Shown here piece by piece: positions 1-8,400 of a stretch of 64,000 nucleotides of DNA (positions are counted from its first letter, which is position 1; each line of letters starts with the position of its first letter). The notes beneath the pieces are model-generated. The model saw only the letters and a program-made list of their open reading frames with translations, did no database searches and had not been told where the DNA came from. Where the stretch lies: positions 124,001 through 188,000 of the forward strand of contig CABUPH010000001.1 in NCBI GenBank assembly GCA_902493375.1. Direction: 5' to 3'. This DNA is from an uncultured Collinsella sp. Its GTDB lineage: Bacteria > Actinomycetota > Coriobacteriia > Coriobacteriales > Coriobacteriaceae. The position numbers and the translations under genes are program-made.

Positions 1-84
1 CTCGTGACCGTCGGCGATGAGCATCTCCTTGATGGACTCCTTCATCGACATACCGTCGGCATCGGAAGCGATTACAACCCTCAT
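1..84 (-). CDS. RpiB/LacA/LacB-family sugar-phosphate isomerase (5' end only)
   Basis: Only the first 28 codons lie in the window; the rest is beyond the left edge. The translation begins MRVVIASDADGMSMKES, which resembles the N-terminus of the RpiB/LacA/LacB family (ribose-5-phosphate isomerase B or galactose-6-phosphate isomerase subunit). The ATG at 82-84 has an AAGGAGG ribosome-binding site a few bases upstream. Since lactose PTS genes, two LacG enzymes and LacC are nearby, a role as a galactose-6-phosphate isomerase subunit is more likely than ribose-5-phosphate isomerase. The substrate cannot be settled from 28 residues. Confidence 0.7.
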   Translation of the reverse strand, partial: MRVVIASDADGMSMKESIKEMLIADGHE

Positions 85-174
85 GACATCCTCCTTGAGA
101 GATACGCAGGTGCGTAGTTTCTGTTTGGAAGTGTTGAATCGCGTTCAGGTCCGGGCATCTGAATGTGCGGTTCT

Positions 175-266
175 TCACTGTTCATGTTTATTTGAACACA
201 TTCGAACAGTAACTGCAACAACTATTTGTTTATCTTTGTTCTTTTTTGAACAAATACCGTTTACGG
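175..266 (-). promoter_or_regulatory. Operator-rich promoter region of the isomerase gene
   Basis: The 310-bp gap 85-393 has no gene. It contains several GTTC/GAAC half-sites around 178-208, a palindrome TTTGTTCTTTTTTGAACAAA near 235-254, and an ACCGTTTAC motif at 256-264. The string TGTTCTTTTTTG (237-248) recurs in inverse orientation upstream of the PTS IIA gene at 2072-2083, so both genes may share a regulator. A DeoR/LacR-type repressor such as the one at 11876-12640 is a candidate. This is inference from shared motifs. Confidence 0.45.
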
Positions 267-321
267 ATGATTGCTGACCGTTTGGATTCAGGGAATGCCC
301 AGCTTGTCACGTATTCAACAA

Positions 322-357
322 ACAAAAAGGGCGGCCGAGAACGCATCTCGGCCGCCC
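322..357 (-). terminator. Rho-independent terminator of the membrane-protein gene
   Basis: A perfect 12-bp stem (329-340 with 346-357, GGGCGGCCGAGA) with a 5-nt loop is followed on the minus strand by a T run (321-328 reads aacaaaaa on plus). It lies about 35 bp downstream of the minus-strand gene ending at 394. Confidence 0.85.
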
Positions 358-393
358 TTCTTACGGTTGGTTTTCCAAGGATCGCTTTGCCGC

Positions 394-1416
394 CTACTCG
401 GACTGTCCGCCCTTTTTGGCGTGCTTGGACGGAGCACTCAGAAAGCGGCCCGTCAAATAGTTCGCTGGGCCGGAAATATCAATCCCCAGTAGCGTGTGTC
501 CCAGCCACAGAAACGCCGCGAGCACCAGCAGCGGGATAACGCACGAGGTCACGATCATCACAATGACGCCTTCGATGAGATCGGTCACTTGCTGCACAAT
601 TTCATCGGTCATCTGCTTGGCGCCGCTGGTCACCGACTTAACAAGGCTCGATGCCCCATCAGTCAACTGCTCAAGTACGTTTTTGGACTCCGTGGTCTCG
701 GATTTATTCTTGTTCGATTTTGAGCTGGTCTCGGCTGACTTGTCCGTGGTGTCGGCCGCGTCCGCAGCCTTTTGCTCAGCTTGCTCAATACTTACGCGAT
801 ACGTTTCATCGACCTTCTGCGACACCCATACGCTCGCGGGCACGAGCGCCATGCCGATCACGGCAACCACCAGCACGCGCGTCGCCACACGGCGCAGGAC
901 AGCGCTCGTGCTCCAGCGCCCGTGAATGCCGAGCGACACCGCAAAGAGCACCAACGCAAACGGGATTAAGATGCCCAGGCCAACCGACCACAAAATAGTT
1001 AGCAGGTATTTCTCTAGGTAGAGCACGGCAAGCACGATGCCCAGGTTACCCGAAAGCTGCGCGAGCTGCTCGGCAACCGGCGTTCCCGTATCACCAGGCA
1101 GCGCGGTAATGCCCGCAGACAGCGCCACGCACGAGGTCGTGAGTGCCAAAACGTTGCCCTTCTTTTGATCGATAACCTCGATGGTGGAGTCCCAAGTCTT
1201 GGTATCGGCGAAATGCGGACGAGCTACAAAGCCCGACAGCAGCGCCAGCACCACGAGCGCAACGATAAAGCCAATCTGCAGCTTTTTGTTTGCGCACACG
1301 ACATCGGACAGACTGGGCTGCAGCTCGGTTACCGTCGTGTGCTCGGTTATCTGGACAGGACGCCCATGAGCCATCTCGTGCGCGCCTCTTTTTTGTATTG
1401 ACCCGTTATCCGGCAT
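394..1416 (-). CDS. Multi-pass membrane protein of unknown function
   Basis: 340 residues. The ATG at 1414-1416 has a strong GAGGAGG site at 1423-1429, so the first ATG is used rather than the internal one at residue 15. Hydrophobic segments are visible at about residues 46-65, 88-106, 125-165, 178-200 and 290-315. Between the last two is a polar stretch of about 85 residues rich in Lys, Ser, Thr and Glu. The C-terminus ends in a short basic tail. I do not recognise the family and see no enzyme motif. It stands alone with its own terminator. Confidence 0.75.
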   Translation of the reverse strand: MPDNGSIQKRGAHEMAHGRPVQITEHTTVTELQPSLSDVVCANKKLQIGFIVALVVLALLSGFVARPHFADTKTWDSTIEVIDQKKGNVLALTTSCVALSAGITALPGDTGTPVAEQLAQLSGNLGIVLAVLYLEKYLLTILWSVGLGILIPFALVLFAVSLGIHGRWSTSAVLRRVATRVLVVAVIGMALVPASVWVSQKVDETYRVSIEQAEQKAADAADTTDKSAETSSKSNKNKSETTESKNVLEQLTDGASSLVKSVTSGAKQMTDEIVQQVTDLIEGVIVMIVTSCVIPLLVLAAFLWLGHTLLGIDISGPANYLTGRFLSAPSKHAKKGGQSE

Positions 1417-1509
1417 TTGGATACCTCCTCAGTCCGGCGTTTAATGCGAAAGGAAGTATACCCACCGAGCAAAAATCGAACGGGAGGACGAACGGAGCGC
1501 ACCAAGACT

Positions 1510-1550
1510 GTCCCCAATGACTAGTCGTTTAAGAACGTCCCCAATGACTA
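1510..1550. repeat. Short tandem GTCCCCAATGACTA repeat (REP-like)
   Basis: GTCCCCAATGACTA occurs at 1510-1523 and again at 1537-1550, in the gap between the PTS IIA gene and the membrane protein. A related GTCCCCAATGGCTA lies at 41953-41966, and GGGAC/GTCCC cores occur in the inverted repeats at 43120, 54736 and 58635. This suggests a dispersed intergenic repeat family. Confidence 0.5.
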
Positions 1551-1580
1551 TCTCGGGATGAGTTGCGGGGAGGAGGACAG

Positions 1581-1612
1581 AAAAAGCCCTGCCGCGGGTT
1601 TGCGGCAGGGCT
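1581..1612 (-). terminator. Terminator of the PTS IIA gene
   Basis: Stem AGCCCTGCCGC (1585-1595) pairs with GCGGCAGGGCT (1602-1612). On the minus strand a T run follows (1581-1585 is aaaaa on plus). It is about 30 bp beyond the IIA stop codon. Confidence 0.85.
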
Positions 1613-1642
1613 TTTGGAAGGGGACTTGGTTGTGAGGGCTCG

Positions 1643-1981
1643 TTAGGCGAGCTTGGCCTCGAGCTCGGCGATGCGCTTGTAGGCATCGATGGTAAAGCGG
1701 GTCTGCTTCTCCAGGATCATAGTGGTCATGAGGGTGTCCTGAGCGTGAGCCATGATGAAGGTCATTTCCATCTCGCCACCGCCGGCCTCCTGCGAAAGCA
1801 GTTTGGTCTGCGTGTCGTGGGCACCGATGAGCGCATCGCTGGCATCCTTGTGCAGCTGCTCGGCCTTCTCAAAGTCACCCTCGCGAGCAGCATCGAGCGC
1901 TGCAAGCAGATCGGTCTGGGCGTCACCTGCGTATGCGACGATCTCGAATCCAACCATCGAGATTTCTTCTTTGGTTGCCAT
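1643..1981 (-). CDS. PTS lactose/cellobiose-family EIIA component
   Basis: 112 residues, the usual length for a free-standing LacF/CelC-type EIIA. The protein receives phosphate from HPr and passes it to the IIB domain. The phosphorylatable His is His79 in FIMAHAQDTLM. An acidic N-terminal helix and the GDF..AE....A motif of the family are present. The start has AAAGGAACGC upstream. The two IICB proteins at 3558 and 8401 lack a IIA domain, so this single-gene IIA probably serves both. Its promoter carries motifs also found upstream of the isomerase and the GalNAc-type PTS operon. Confidence 0.92.
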   Translation of the reverse strand: MATKEEISMVGFEIVAYAGDAQTDLLAALDAAREGDFEKAEQLHKDASDALIGAHDTQTKLLSQEAGGGEMEMTFIMAHAQDTLMTTMILEKQTRFTIDAYKRIAELEAKLA

Positions 1982-2054
1982 GTTGCGTTCCTTTCACATA
2001 TGAACCAATGGAGAGCATCGCGTCCGGGCATACGCGCTGCGTTGTGTATGACAG

Positions 2055-2140
2055 AAACAATAACATTCAAACAAAAAAGAACAGCGCAAAACGTAATTTC
2101 GAGCTATGAACGGTCACTTTTCGACCGTGAACGGTTTTTA
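2055..2140 (-). promoter_or_regulatory. Promoter/operator region of PTS IIA
   Basis: This A+T-rich stretch holds an inverse copy of TGTTCTTTTTTG (2072-2083). It also has a GAACGGTCAC / GTGAACGGT pair (2109-2117 and 2127-2135) around TTTTCGACCG. The second motif matches sites upstream of the other sugar operons (see findings). Regulation is inferred. Confidence 0.45.
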
Positions 2141-2195
2141 AACCAATTTAAACAATATCGAACACAATTAGCGGAAGCCCAAACAGACCCGCGCC

Positions 2196-3200
2196 CTAGC
2201 GTACATCGCGCACCGTATCGCCCTCGACGAGCACGCCCGGAAACAGCATGTGCTCCACACCGGGTTCAACGCCCTCGGCGCCGGCAATCTTGTCAACCGC
2301 CCACATGCCGACGCGCTTGTTGTCAAAGCGCACCGTGGTCAAGCGACAATCGGGCACGATATCGCCCAGGCTGTCATCAACACCCACCACGCTCACGTCC
2401 TGGGGCACGCACTTCCCGCGCGACTCGAGCCCACGGATGCAGCCATATGCCATGGCATCGTTGGAGGCATAAATGGCCGTGCAGGTCGGATCATCCGCAA
2501 GCGCCTGGCCGGCAGAATATCCACTCTGCGCCGTCCAGTCGCCACGCACGAGCCGCGGGAGCTCAATGCCATGCGCACGCAATGTCTCACGCCAGCCTTC
2601 CTCGCGCCGCATGCCCGAAAGCGAGCGCTCGGGACACGAGATAAAGTGCACAGTCTTGTGCCCCCGCTCCAGCAAGTACTCGACCACCTGGCGCGAGCAA
2701 TCGAACTGGTCGTTATCGACCGTTGAACAGAGCGGGTGCTCCAACATCGTAACGAGCACCGTCTGCATGCCGGGCAGCGGCTCGAAAGTGCCAAAATCCG
2801 CCGGCATGCGATTCATGATCACAACCATACCGTCCACTGGCAGTGCGCTCATGCGTGACGATGCGCTCTCGAGGGTATACGGATGCCCGTCTACTTTAGT
2901 GAGGGTGATGGCATAGCCGTGCTTATCGGCGGCGGCGGCAAAGCCCTCCATACGGTCGAGGTTGCCAGTACCGGTAATGTTGAACATGGCGACGCCGACG
3001 GTCTTAAACTTGCCGCGGCGCAGCGATCGACCGGCAAAATTGGGGCGATACCCCAGCTCGCGCATGGCGGCACGCACGCGTTCCTTGGTCTCGGGGCGCA
3101 CGCTGGGCGAATCGTGCACGGTGCGCGAGACCGTCTGCTCCGAGACGCCCGCGAGGCGCGCTACGTCTTTGACGGATACCGATTTTTTAACAGCGGCCAT
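2196..3200 (-). CDS. LacI-family transcriptional repressor (module 1)
   Basis: 334 residues, full length for the family. The N-terminal helix-turn-helix VSVKDVARLAGVSEQTVSR is at residues 8-26, with the hinge helix around 50-60. A periplasmic-binding-protein-like effector domain follows, including DQFDCSRQVVEYLLERGH and a VVGVDDS motif near the end. It is transcribed away from the PTS IICB gene at 3558, with two near-identical operator candidates in the gap. It probably represses that PTS-lacG operon and responds to a sugar or sugar phosphate. The inducer is unknown. Confidence 0.9.
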   Translation of the reverse strand: MAAVKKSVSVKDVARLAGVSEQTVSRTVHDSPSVRPETKERVRAAMRELGYRPNFAGRSLRRGKFKTVGVAMFNITGTGNLDRMEGFAAAADKHGYAITLTKVDGHPYTLESASSRMSALPVDGMVVIMNRMPADFGTFEPLPGMQTVLVTMLEHPLCSTVDNDQFDCSRQVVEYLLERGHKTVHFISCPERSLSGMRREEGWRETLRAHGIELPRLVRGDWTAQSGYSAGQALADDPTCTAIYASNDAMAYGCIRGLESRGKCVPQDVSVVGVDDSLGDIVPDCRLTTVRFDNKRVGMWAVDKIAGAEGVEPGVEHMLFPGVLVEGDTVRDVR

Positions 3201-3358
3201 AGGTCGATCTTTCTATGTCAACGATGCCATTGGTGGCACCTTGCGCAGTCATTTTTAACGCCTTCAAGTATATCCAACGCCTCCCCCACCATACGCTCAC
3301 CACCCAAAACCTACCGTTCACCGACATTTTTGCTTCCCCGAACGGCTTTTGTCGACCA

Positions 3359-3376
3359 AATGTTAACGTTGCCATT
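3359..3376. promoter_or_regulatory. LacI-type operator O1
   Basis: AATGTTAACGTTGCCATT is an imperfect palindrome centred on CG, as expected for LacI-family binding. Its reverse complement differs at one position from the second site at 3479-3496; the two centres are exactly 120 bp apart. ACCGTTCAC at 3313-3321 lies nearby. Confidence 0.6.
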
Positions 3377-3478
3377 ACGCAAACACAGAGCCGCCGGGCG
3401 GCTCAAACGTTTACGCATAAGGAATCGACGGTTCGCAGGCACAGGAACCACCGGTTCGCGTCTTTTTTTGTGTCGCAA

Positions 3479-3496
3479 AATGGCAACGTCAACATT
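3479..3496. promoter_or_regulatory. LacI-type operator O2
   Basis: AATGGCAACGTCAACATT lies about 60 bp upstream of the PTS start codon and is nearly the reverse complement of O1. Both fit AATGNNAACGTTNNCATT, as does the perfect palindrome at 8278-8297 in module 2. Two sites allow looping across the divergent promoters. Confidence 0.6.
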
Positions 3497-3557
3497 TTGG
3501 CAACCGGACGCCAAAAGCTACCATCGTTGCTAACCCACCGACTCTTAGGAGCATTGC

Positions 3558-5333
3558 ATGGAGCAACTCATCGCCATCATCGAAAAGGGCCAGCCCTTTT
3601 TCAACGCGATCGCCCGCAACAAGTACCTCAAGGCGATCCGCGACGGCTTTATCTCCGTCATCCCCATCATCATCTTCTCGTCCATCTTCTGCCTGGTAGC
3701 CTCGGTCCCCAACATCTGGGGTTTCTACTGGCCCGATGACATCAACAACGCCCTGTGGAAGTGCTACAACTACTCCATGGGCATCCTGGCCATCGCCTGC
3801 GCCGCCACCACGGCCAAGCACTTCGCCGACGCTCAAAACCGCGATCTGCCCAAGAACAACCAGATCAACTTCATCTCGTGCATGTGCGCGGCCATCATCG
3901 GCTTCTTGCTCCTTTCGAGCGACACGATCGCCACGGACGCTGCCAGCGGCTTCAACACCACCTACCTTGGTTCCAAAGGCCTGCTGACCGCCTTTATCGC
4001 TGCGTTTGTGACCGGCATCATCTACAAGTTCTTCATTAAGCGCAACATCACCGTCAAGATGCCCGAGCAGGTTCCGCCCAACATCTCGCAGACCTTTAAG
4101 GACATCATCCCCTTCTCCGTCTGCATCACCGTCTTTTGGGTCTTTGACATAGCCTTCCGCGCTGCTTTTGGCTTCTGCTTTGCCCAGGGCGTCATCCAGG
4201 TGTTCCAGCCCCTGTTCACCGCTGCCGACGGCTACATCGGCCTCGCTGTGATCTACGGCGCTATGAGCCTCTTCTGGTTCGTGGGCGTCCACGGCCCCTC
4301 GATCGTCGAGCCCGCCATCGCCGCCGCTCTCGTTGCCAACATGACCGACAACCTGGCTGCGTTCCAGGCCGGCCAGCACGCTTCCGCTGTCCTGACCCAG
4401 GGTGCCCAGTACTTCGTCGTCTGCATGGGCGGCACCGGCGCCACGCTCGTCCTGGTCTTTATGTTCTGCTTCCTGGCCAAGTCTCAGGAGATGCGCGCCG
4501 TCGGTAAGGCCGCCATCGTCCCCGTCTGCTTTGCCGTCAACGAGCCGCTGCTGTTCGCCGCGCCCATCGTGCTCAACCCCGTCTTCTTTGTCCCGTTTGT
4601 CTTTGCCCCGATCGCCAACATCTGGATCCTCAAGATCTTTATCGACTTCTTGGGCATGAACGGCTTTATGTACACCCTGCCTTGGACCGTCCCCGGCCCC
4701 ATCGGCACCATCATGGGCCTGGGCTTCCAGCCGCTCGCTTTTGTGATGCTCGCCCTTATCCTGGTCGTCGACTTCGTTCTGTACTACCCGTTCTTCCGTG
4801 CCTATGACGCCCAGAAGTGCGCCGAGGAGGCCGAAATCTCCCAGGAGGAGCTCGCCGCCAAGAACGCCGAGAAGGCCGCCAAGCTCAACGATGCCTTCCA
4901 GGGCAAGGCTGACGCCAAGAGCGTTGCCGCCGGCGCTGCTGCCGAGGCCGTGAAGGCCGACTCCCCCGCCGCTTCCGCAGCACCCGCTGCCGAGACAACG
5001 ACCGCCAGCGACCTCAACGGCAAGCGCGTGCTCGTGCTCTGCCAGGGCGGCGGAACCTCGGGCCTGCTCGCCAACGCGCTGGCCAAGGCCGCCAAGGAGC
5101 GCGGCATTAACCTCGAGACCGCTGCCGAGGCCTATGGCAACCACGTGGACATGCTCCCCGACTTTGACCTGGTCGTCCTGGCCCCGCAGGCCGCAAGCTA
5201 CCTGGCCGACCTGCAGAAGGACTGTGAGCGCGTGGGCAACAAGTGCGTCGCCTGCCGTGGCAAGCAGTACATCGAGCTCTCCCAGAACGGCGACAAGTCT
5301 CTCACCTTCGTGAGCGAGCAACTGTCGAAGTAA
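3558..5333 (+). CDS. lacE: PTS lactose-type EIICB permease (module 1)
   Basis: 591 residues. Residues 1-420 form the EIIC membrane channel with about ten hydrophobic helices and the GVHGPSIVEPAI and NEPLLFAAP signatures of the lactose/cellobiose family. An Ala/Glu/Lys-rich linker follows (about 425-485). The C-terminal EIIB domain carries the phosphocysteine Cys495 in VLCQGGGTSG. It transports and phosphorylates a beta-galactoside, with EIIA supplied separately (gene at 1643). The start follows TTAGGAGCATTGC. A hairpin and lacG lie downstream, so the pair is likely an operon under the divergent LacI. The closeness of the partner to LacG favours lactose, but another beta-galactoside is possible. 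Confidence 0.92.
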   Translation: MEQLIAIIEKGQPFFNAIARNKYLKAIRDGFISVIPIIIFSSIFCLVASVPNIWGFYWPDDINNALWKCYNYSMGILAIACAATTAKHFADAQNRDLPKNNQINFISCMCAAIIGFLLLSSDTIATDAASGFNTTYLGSKGLLTAFIAAFVTGIIYKFFIKRNITVKMPEQVPPNISQTFKDIIPFSVCITVFWVFDIAFRAAFGFCFAQGVIQVFQPLFTAADGYIGLAVIYGAMSLFWFVGVHGPSIVEPAIAAALVANMTDNLAAFQAGQHASAVLTQGAQYFVVCMGGTGATLVLVFMFCFLAKSQEMRAVGKAAIVPVCFAVNEPLLFAAPIVLNPVFFVPFVFAPIANIWILKIFIDFLGMNGFMYTLPWTVPGPIGTIMGLGFQPLAFVMLALILVVDFVLYYPFFRAYDAQKCAEEAEISQEELAAKNAEKAAKLNDAFQGKADAKSVAAGAAAEAVKADSPAASAAPAAETTTASDLNGKRVLVLCQGGGTSGLLANALAKAAKERGINLETAAEAYGNHVDMLPDFDLVVLAPQAASYLADLQKDCERVGNKCVACRGKQYIELSQNGDKSLTFVSEQLSK

Positions 5334-5342
5334 GTAACGCTT

Positions 5343-5376
5343 AGGGCCAGCCGACTATCCAAGACCGGCTGGCCCT
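5343..5376 (+). terminator. Intercistronic hairpin between IICB and lacG
   Basis: AGGGCCAGCCG (5343-5353) pairs with CGGCTGGCCCT (5366-5376). There is no proper T run after it and lacG starts 24 bp later, so it is more likely a leaky terminator or an mRNA-stabilising hairpin than a full stop. The same arrangement occurs at 10199-10224 in module 2. Confidence 0.6.
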
Positions 5377-5399
5377 TCGATTTAGACGATTGGATCATA

Positions 5400-6839
5400 A
5401 TGTCCGTTAATCCTGCTAGCGTCACCAACCCGCCTGCGCAGTTTCCAGAGGACTTTGTCTTTGGCGGCGCCACTGCTGCCTACCAGGTAGAGGGCGAGAC
5501 CCGCACTCACGGTAAGGGCAAGGTTGCCTGGGACGACTTCCTGGAGGCCCAGGGCCGTTTCTCCCCCGATCCCGCTTCCGACTTCTACAACCAGTACCCC
5601 GTCGATCTGGAGCTGTGCGAGGAGTTCGGCATCAACGGCATTCGCCTCTCCATTGCCTGGAGCCGCATCTTCCCCAACGGCACCGGCGAAATCAACCCCG
5701 AGGGTGTCCAGTTCTACCACGATCTCTTCGCCGAGTGCCACAAGCACCACGTTGAGCCGTTTGTCACGCTGCATCACTTTGACACGCCGCTTCCCCTCTT
5801 TGAGAAGGGCGACTTCCTCAACCGCGAGACCATCGACGCCTTTGTGGACTTTGCCACCTTCTGCTTTAAGGAGTACGCCGACCAGGTGACCTACTGGTTC
5901 ACCTTTAACGAGATCTGGGCCGACGCCTCCAACACCTACATCGAGGGCACCTTCCCCGGTGGCGTCAAGGCGCATCTGGCCGAGGCCTTCCAGTGCGAGC
6001 ACAACATGATGCTCGCCCACGCCAAGGCCGTGCTGGCCTTCCACAACGGCGGCTTTAAGGGCAAAATCGGCGTCATCCAGTCGCTGGAGTTTAAGTACCC
6101 GCTCAACGAGAACGACCCCGCCGACATCAAAGCCGCCAACAACGAGCACGTGCTGCAAAACCAGTTCTTGCTCGACGCCACCTTCCGCGGCGACTATGCG
6201 CCCGACACCCTCGAGTGCGCCAACCGCCTGGCTGCCGTCTCGGGCGGCACCATCGAGATCCTAGACGAGGATCTGGAAATCATGCGCGAGGCCGCGCTCT
6301 ACAACGACTACCTGGGCGTTAACAACTACCAGTGCCGCTTCTTGAAGGCTTACGACGGCGAGAACGACCTGCACCACAACGGTACGGGCGAGAAGGGCAC
6401 TGGCCGCTGGCGCGTTAAGGGTATTGGCGAGCATGTGAACAAGCCTGGCATCCCCACCACCGACTGGGACTGGATCATCTATCCCGAGGGCCTGTTCGAT
6501 CTGCTCGTCTACATTAAGCAGCGCTACCCCAACTACAAGCAGATTTTCATCACCGAGAACGGCATGGGCTACAAGGACCCCTACAAGGACGGTTTTGTGG
6601 ACGACCAGCCGCGCATCGACTACATCGAGCAGCACCTGCGTTGGCTGCTCAAGGCCATGGAGGTGGGCGTCAACGTGGGCGGCTACTTCCTGTGGAGCCT
6701 GCAGGACCAGTTTTCCTGGACCAACGGCTACAACAAGCGTTACGGCTTCTTCTACGTAGACTTCGAGACCCAGAAGCGCACGCCCAAGGCAAGCGCCTAC
6801 TGGTATAAACACGTGGCGCAGACCCGTCGTCTGGACTAG
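5400..6839 (+). CDS. lacG: 6-phospho-beta-galactosidase, GH1 (module 1)
   Basis: 479 residues. It aligns by eye over its whole length with lactococcal/streptococcal LacG, including FGGATAAYQVEG, NGIRLSIAWSRIFPNGTGE, TDWDWIIYPEGL and DQFSWTNGYNKRYG. The acid/base Glu171 is in TFNE and the nucleophile Glu386 is in FITENGMG. It hydrolyses the phosphorylated disaccharide brought in by the PTS to galactose-6-phosphate and an aglycone, in the cytoplasm. There is little Shine-Dalgarno signal before the ATG at 5400. The encoded protein is about 65-70% alike by eye to the paralogue at 10260, so they may differ in aglycone preference. Confidence 0.92.
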   Translation: MSVNPASVTNPPAQFPEDFVFGGATAAYQVEGETRTHGKGKVAWDDFLEAQGRFSPDPASDFYNQYPVDLELCEEFGINGIRLSIAWSRIFPNGTGEINPEGVQFYHDLFAECHKHHVEPFVTLHHFDTPLPLFEKGDFLNRETIDAFVDFATFCFKEYADQVTYWFTFNEIWADASNTYIEGTFPGGVKAHLAEAFQCEHNMMLAHAKAVLAFHNGGFKGKIGVIQSLEFKYPLNENDPADIKAANNEHVLQNQFLLDATFRGDYAPDTLECANRLAAVSGGTIEILDEDLEIMREAALYNDYLGVNNYQCRFLKAYDGENDLHHNGTGEKGTGRWRVKGIGEHVNKPGIPTTDWDWIIYPEGLFDLLVYIKQRYPNYKQIFITENGMGYKDPYKDGFVDDQPRIDYIEQHLRWLLKAMEVGVNVGGYFLWSLQDQFSWTNGYNKRYGFFYVDFETQKRTPKASAYWYKHVAQTRRLD

Positions 6840-6893
6840 CGGCTTGCGGCGAGCAAAATTGCTCCGCTCACATATCCTGTCCCCCATTTCTCA

Positions 6894-6938
6894 GCCGGGG
6901 GCGGCACGTCACACGGCGCGCCGCCCCCGGCCTTTTTT
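6894..6938 (+). terminator. Terminator of lacG module 1
   Basis: A perfect 12-bp stem GCCGGGGGCGGC (6894-6905) with 6920-6931, followed by CTTTTTTGG. Confidence 0.9.
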
Positions 6939-6956
6939 GGGCAGACCGTACCGCAC

Positions 6957-7097
6957 GTTTGTCTCAATCTGTAACATCTAGCTGAGTTTTTCGCTCCAAG
7001 CTGTTACAGATCGAGACAAACAGAACGCCCGAGCAGAGATATCTCAATCTGTAACATCTAGCTGAGATTTTCGGCCCTACCTGTTACAGGTTGAGAT
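6957..7097. repeat. Paired inverted-repeat element A+B
   Basis: Two adjacent inverted repeats. A (6957-7021) has arms GTTTGTCTCAATCTGTAAC / GTTACAGATCGAGACAAAC. B (7041-7097) has arms ATCTCAATCTGTAAC / GTTACAGGTTGAGAT. Both loops contain ATCTAGCTGAG followed by TTTTCG. The same pair occurs after the second lacG at 11771-11873, so the element was duplicated or inserted with the lac modules. Confidence 0.8.
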
Positions 7098-7114
7098 GAA
7101 CGAGCCGAGCACGC

Positions 7115-8125
7115 CTACGCCCGCAAATCCCGCACGCTCGCACGCTCGACCAACACGCCCGAGACAAGCGTACGACTTCTGGAGCTCGGGGCTTCCAAAC
7201 CCGCAACGACCTCGTTAAGCGCACGGATGCCCAGCTCGCGGTGGCGAAACTTCACCGACGTCAGAATCGAGTTGGGAATCGTCTTGTAGAGCTCATCGTC
7301 GAAGCCGATCACGGAAACGTCGGCGGGCACACTGAGCCCTTTGTCACGTAGAGCCATCATCACACCGTTTGCCATGCAGTCGTTAGCAGCGAGGATCGCC
7401 GTGCAATCGGGTTTATCGGCAAGCACAAGGCCCGCGGCATAGCCACTATCCGCATTCCAATCGCCTTGCAGAGGCTCGGACGGCTCAATGCCACGTGCCT
7501 CGAGTGCCGCACGCCAACCTTTCATACGGCACTGGCTCGACAGCGACTCTTTCTTACCCGAAACGAAGTACACGTTCTTGTGACCGTGGTCCAAAAAGTA
7601 CTCGCACGCCATACGCGCGCCGCCCTCTTGGTCGTCACTGACGGTAGAGCAGGTAGGATGTTCCATCGGTGTGATAATCACCGTCTTGAGGTCTTTCGGC
7701 GCCTCAAAGGTATCAAAGTCATCAACCATCTGGCGCAGATTGAAGATCATGCCATCAACAGGCAGCTGCGACATCCTGCGCGCTGCGTCGGCAAGGGTCA
7801 TCTTCTCCCCTGCCCGCTTTTTGATCATCGTGAGCGCAAAGCCGCGTTCTTCGGCGGCATCGGCGATACCGTCAATCATGTCCACGGCGCCGCCCGACAA
7901 GTGAAACATCACCACGCCGATGCACCCGTAACGGCCCAACTTGAGCGAACGCGCGGCAAAGTTGGTTCGAAACCCGAGCGCCTCCATTGCGGAATGGACT
8001 TTATCGCGTGTCGACTCTCGCACGCTATCGGGCTCGTTGATCACACGCGACACCGTCTTGAGAGAAACACCTGCGGCAATCGCCACATCGTTCATCGAGA
8101 CGTTTTTCTTGTCCATCGTTGCCAC
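7115..8125 (-). CDS. LacI-family transcriptional repressor (module 2)
   Basis: About 336 residues from a GTG at 8123-8125, which has GGAG five bases upstream. The ATG at 8114-8116 is the next choice. A longer frame reaches a TTG at 8194 but adds non-homologous residues. The HTH is VSMNDVAIAAGVSLKTVSR, followed by the standard effector-binding domain with VIGFDDE near the end. The protein is clearly related to the repressor at 2196. It diverges from the IICB gene at 8401 and presumably binds the 20-bp palindrome at 8278-8297. Confidence 0.88.
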   Translation of the reverse strand: MATMDKKNVSMNDVAIAAGVSLKTVSRVINEPDSVRESTRDKVHSAMEALGFRTNFAARSLKLGRYGCIGVVMFHLSGGAVDMIDGIADAAEERGFALTMIKKRAGEKMTLADAARRMSQLPVDGMIFNLRQMVDDFDTFEAPKDLKTVIITPMEHPTCSTVSDDQEGGARMACEYFLDHGHKNVYFVSGKKESLSSQCRMKGWRAALEARGIEPSEPLQGDWNADSGYAAGLVLADKPDCTAILAANDCMANGVMMALRDKGLSVPADVSVIGFDDELYKTIPNSILTSVKFRHRELGIRALNEVVAGLEAPSSRSRTLVSGVLVERASVRDLRA

Positions 8126-8219
8126 TGCTTCTCCAGTCGGTTTTGCATCGCTTGTTTTTTGTGTTCTAGCATACACTACCTGCCCGACTGACAAATCAGC
8201 CGTTTATCGGACAATATCG

Positions 8220-8228
8220 ACCGTTCAC
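8220..8228. promoter_or_regulatory. ACCGTTCAC motif
   Basis: This is an exact copy of the motif at 3313-3321 in the equivalent promoter of module 1, preceded by ATATCG. It belongs to the proposed shared regulatory motif described in findings. Confidence 0.4.
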
Positions 8229-8277
8229 CCGTAAATCCTTATTGCTCTTCCAAAAATGTCTTACGTTGTCATTAACG

Positions 8278-8297
8278 AAATGACAACGTTGTCATTT
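8278..8297. promoter_or_regulatory. LacI-type operator, perfect palindrome
   Basis: AAATGACAACGTTGTCATTT is a perfect 20-bp palindrome about 105 bp upstream of the PTS start. A second right half-site ACGTTGTCATT lies just upstream (8263-8273). It shares the outer AATG and inner AACGTT with the module 1 operators but differs in the two middle bases of each arm, which could separate the two repressors. Confidence 0.7.
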
Positions 8298-8400
8298 GGC
8301 AATGCCTTCCTTAAGCAGGAAGGTTTCCGGGCAGTCCCGACCATCCATCGACGACCAGTTCCATCCACATGCGTCGCGCATTAAGTAGCAAAGGAGCTCT

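Noticed and set aside
1510..1550. CRISPR-like repeat
   Set aside because: Only two short direct repeats with one spacer and no cas genes; it fits a REP-like intergenic repeat.
3489..5321. 610-codon minus-strand frame opposite the lac IICB gene
   Set aside because: Shadow of the PTS gene; the same kind of frame occurs opposite the second copy at 8311-10224.
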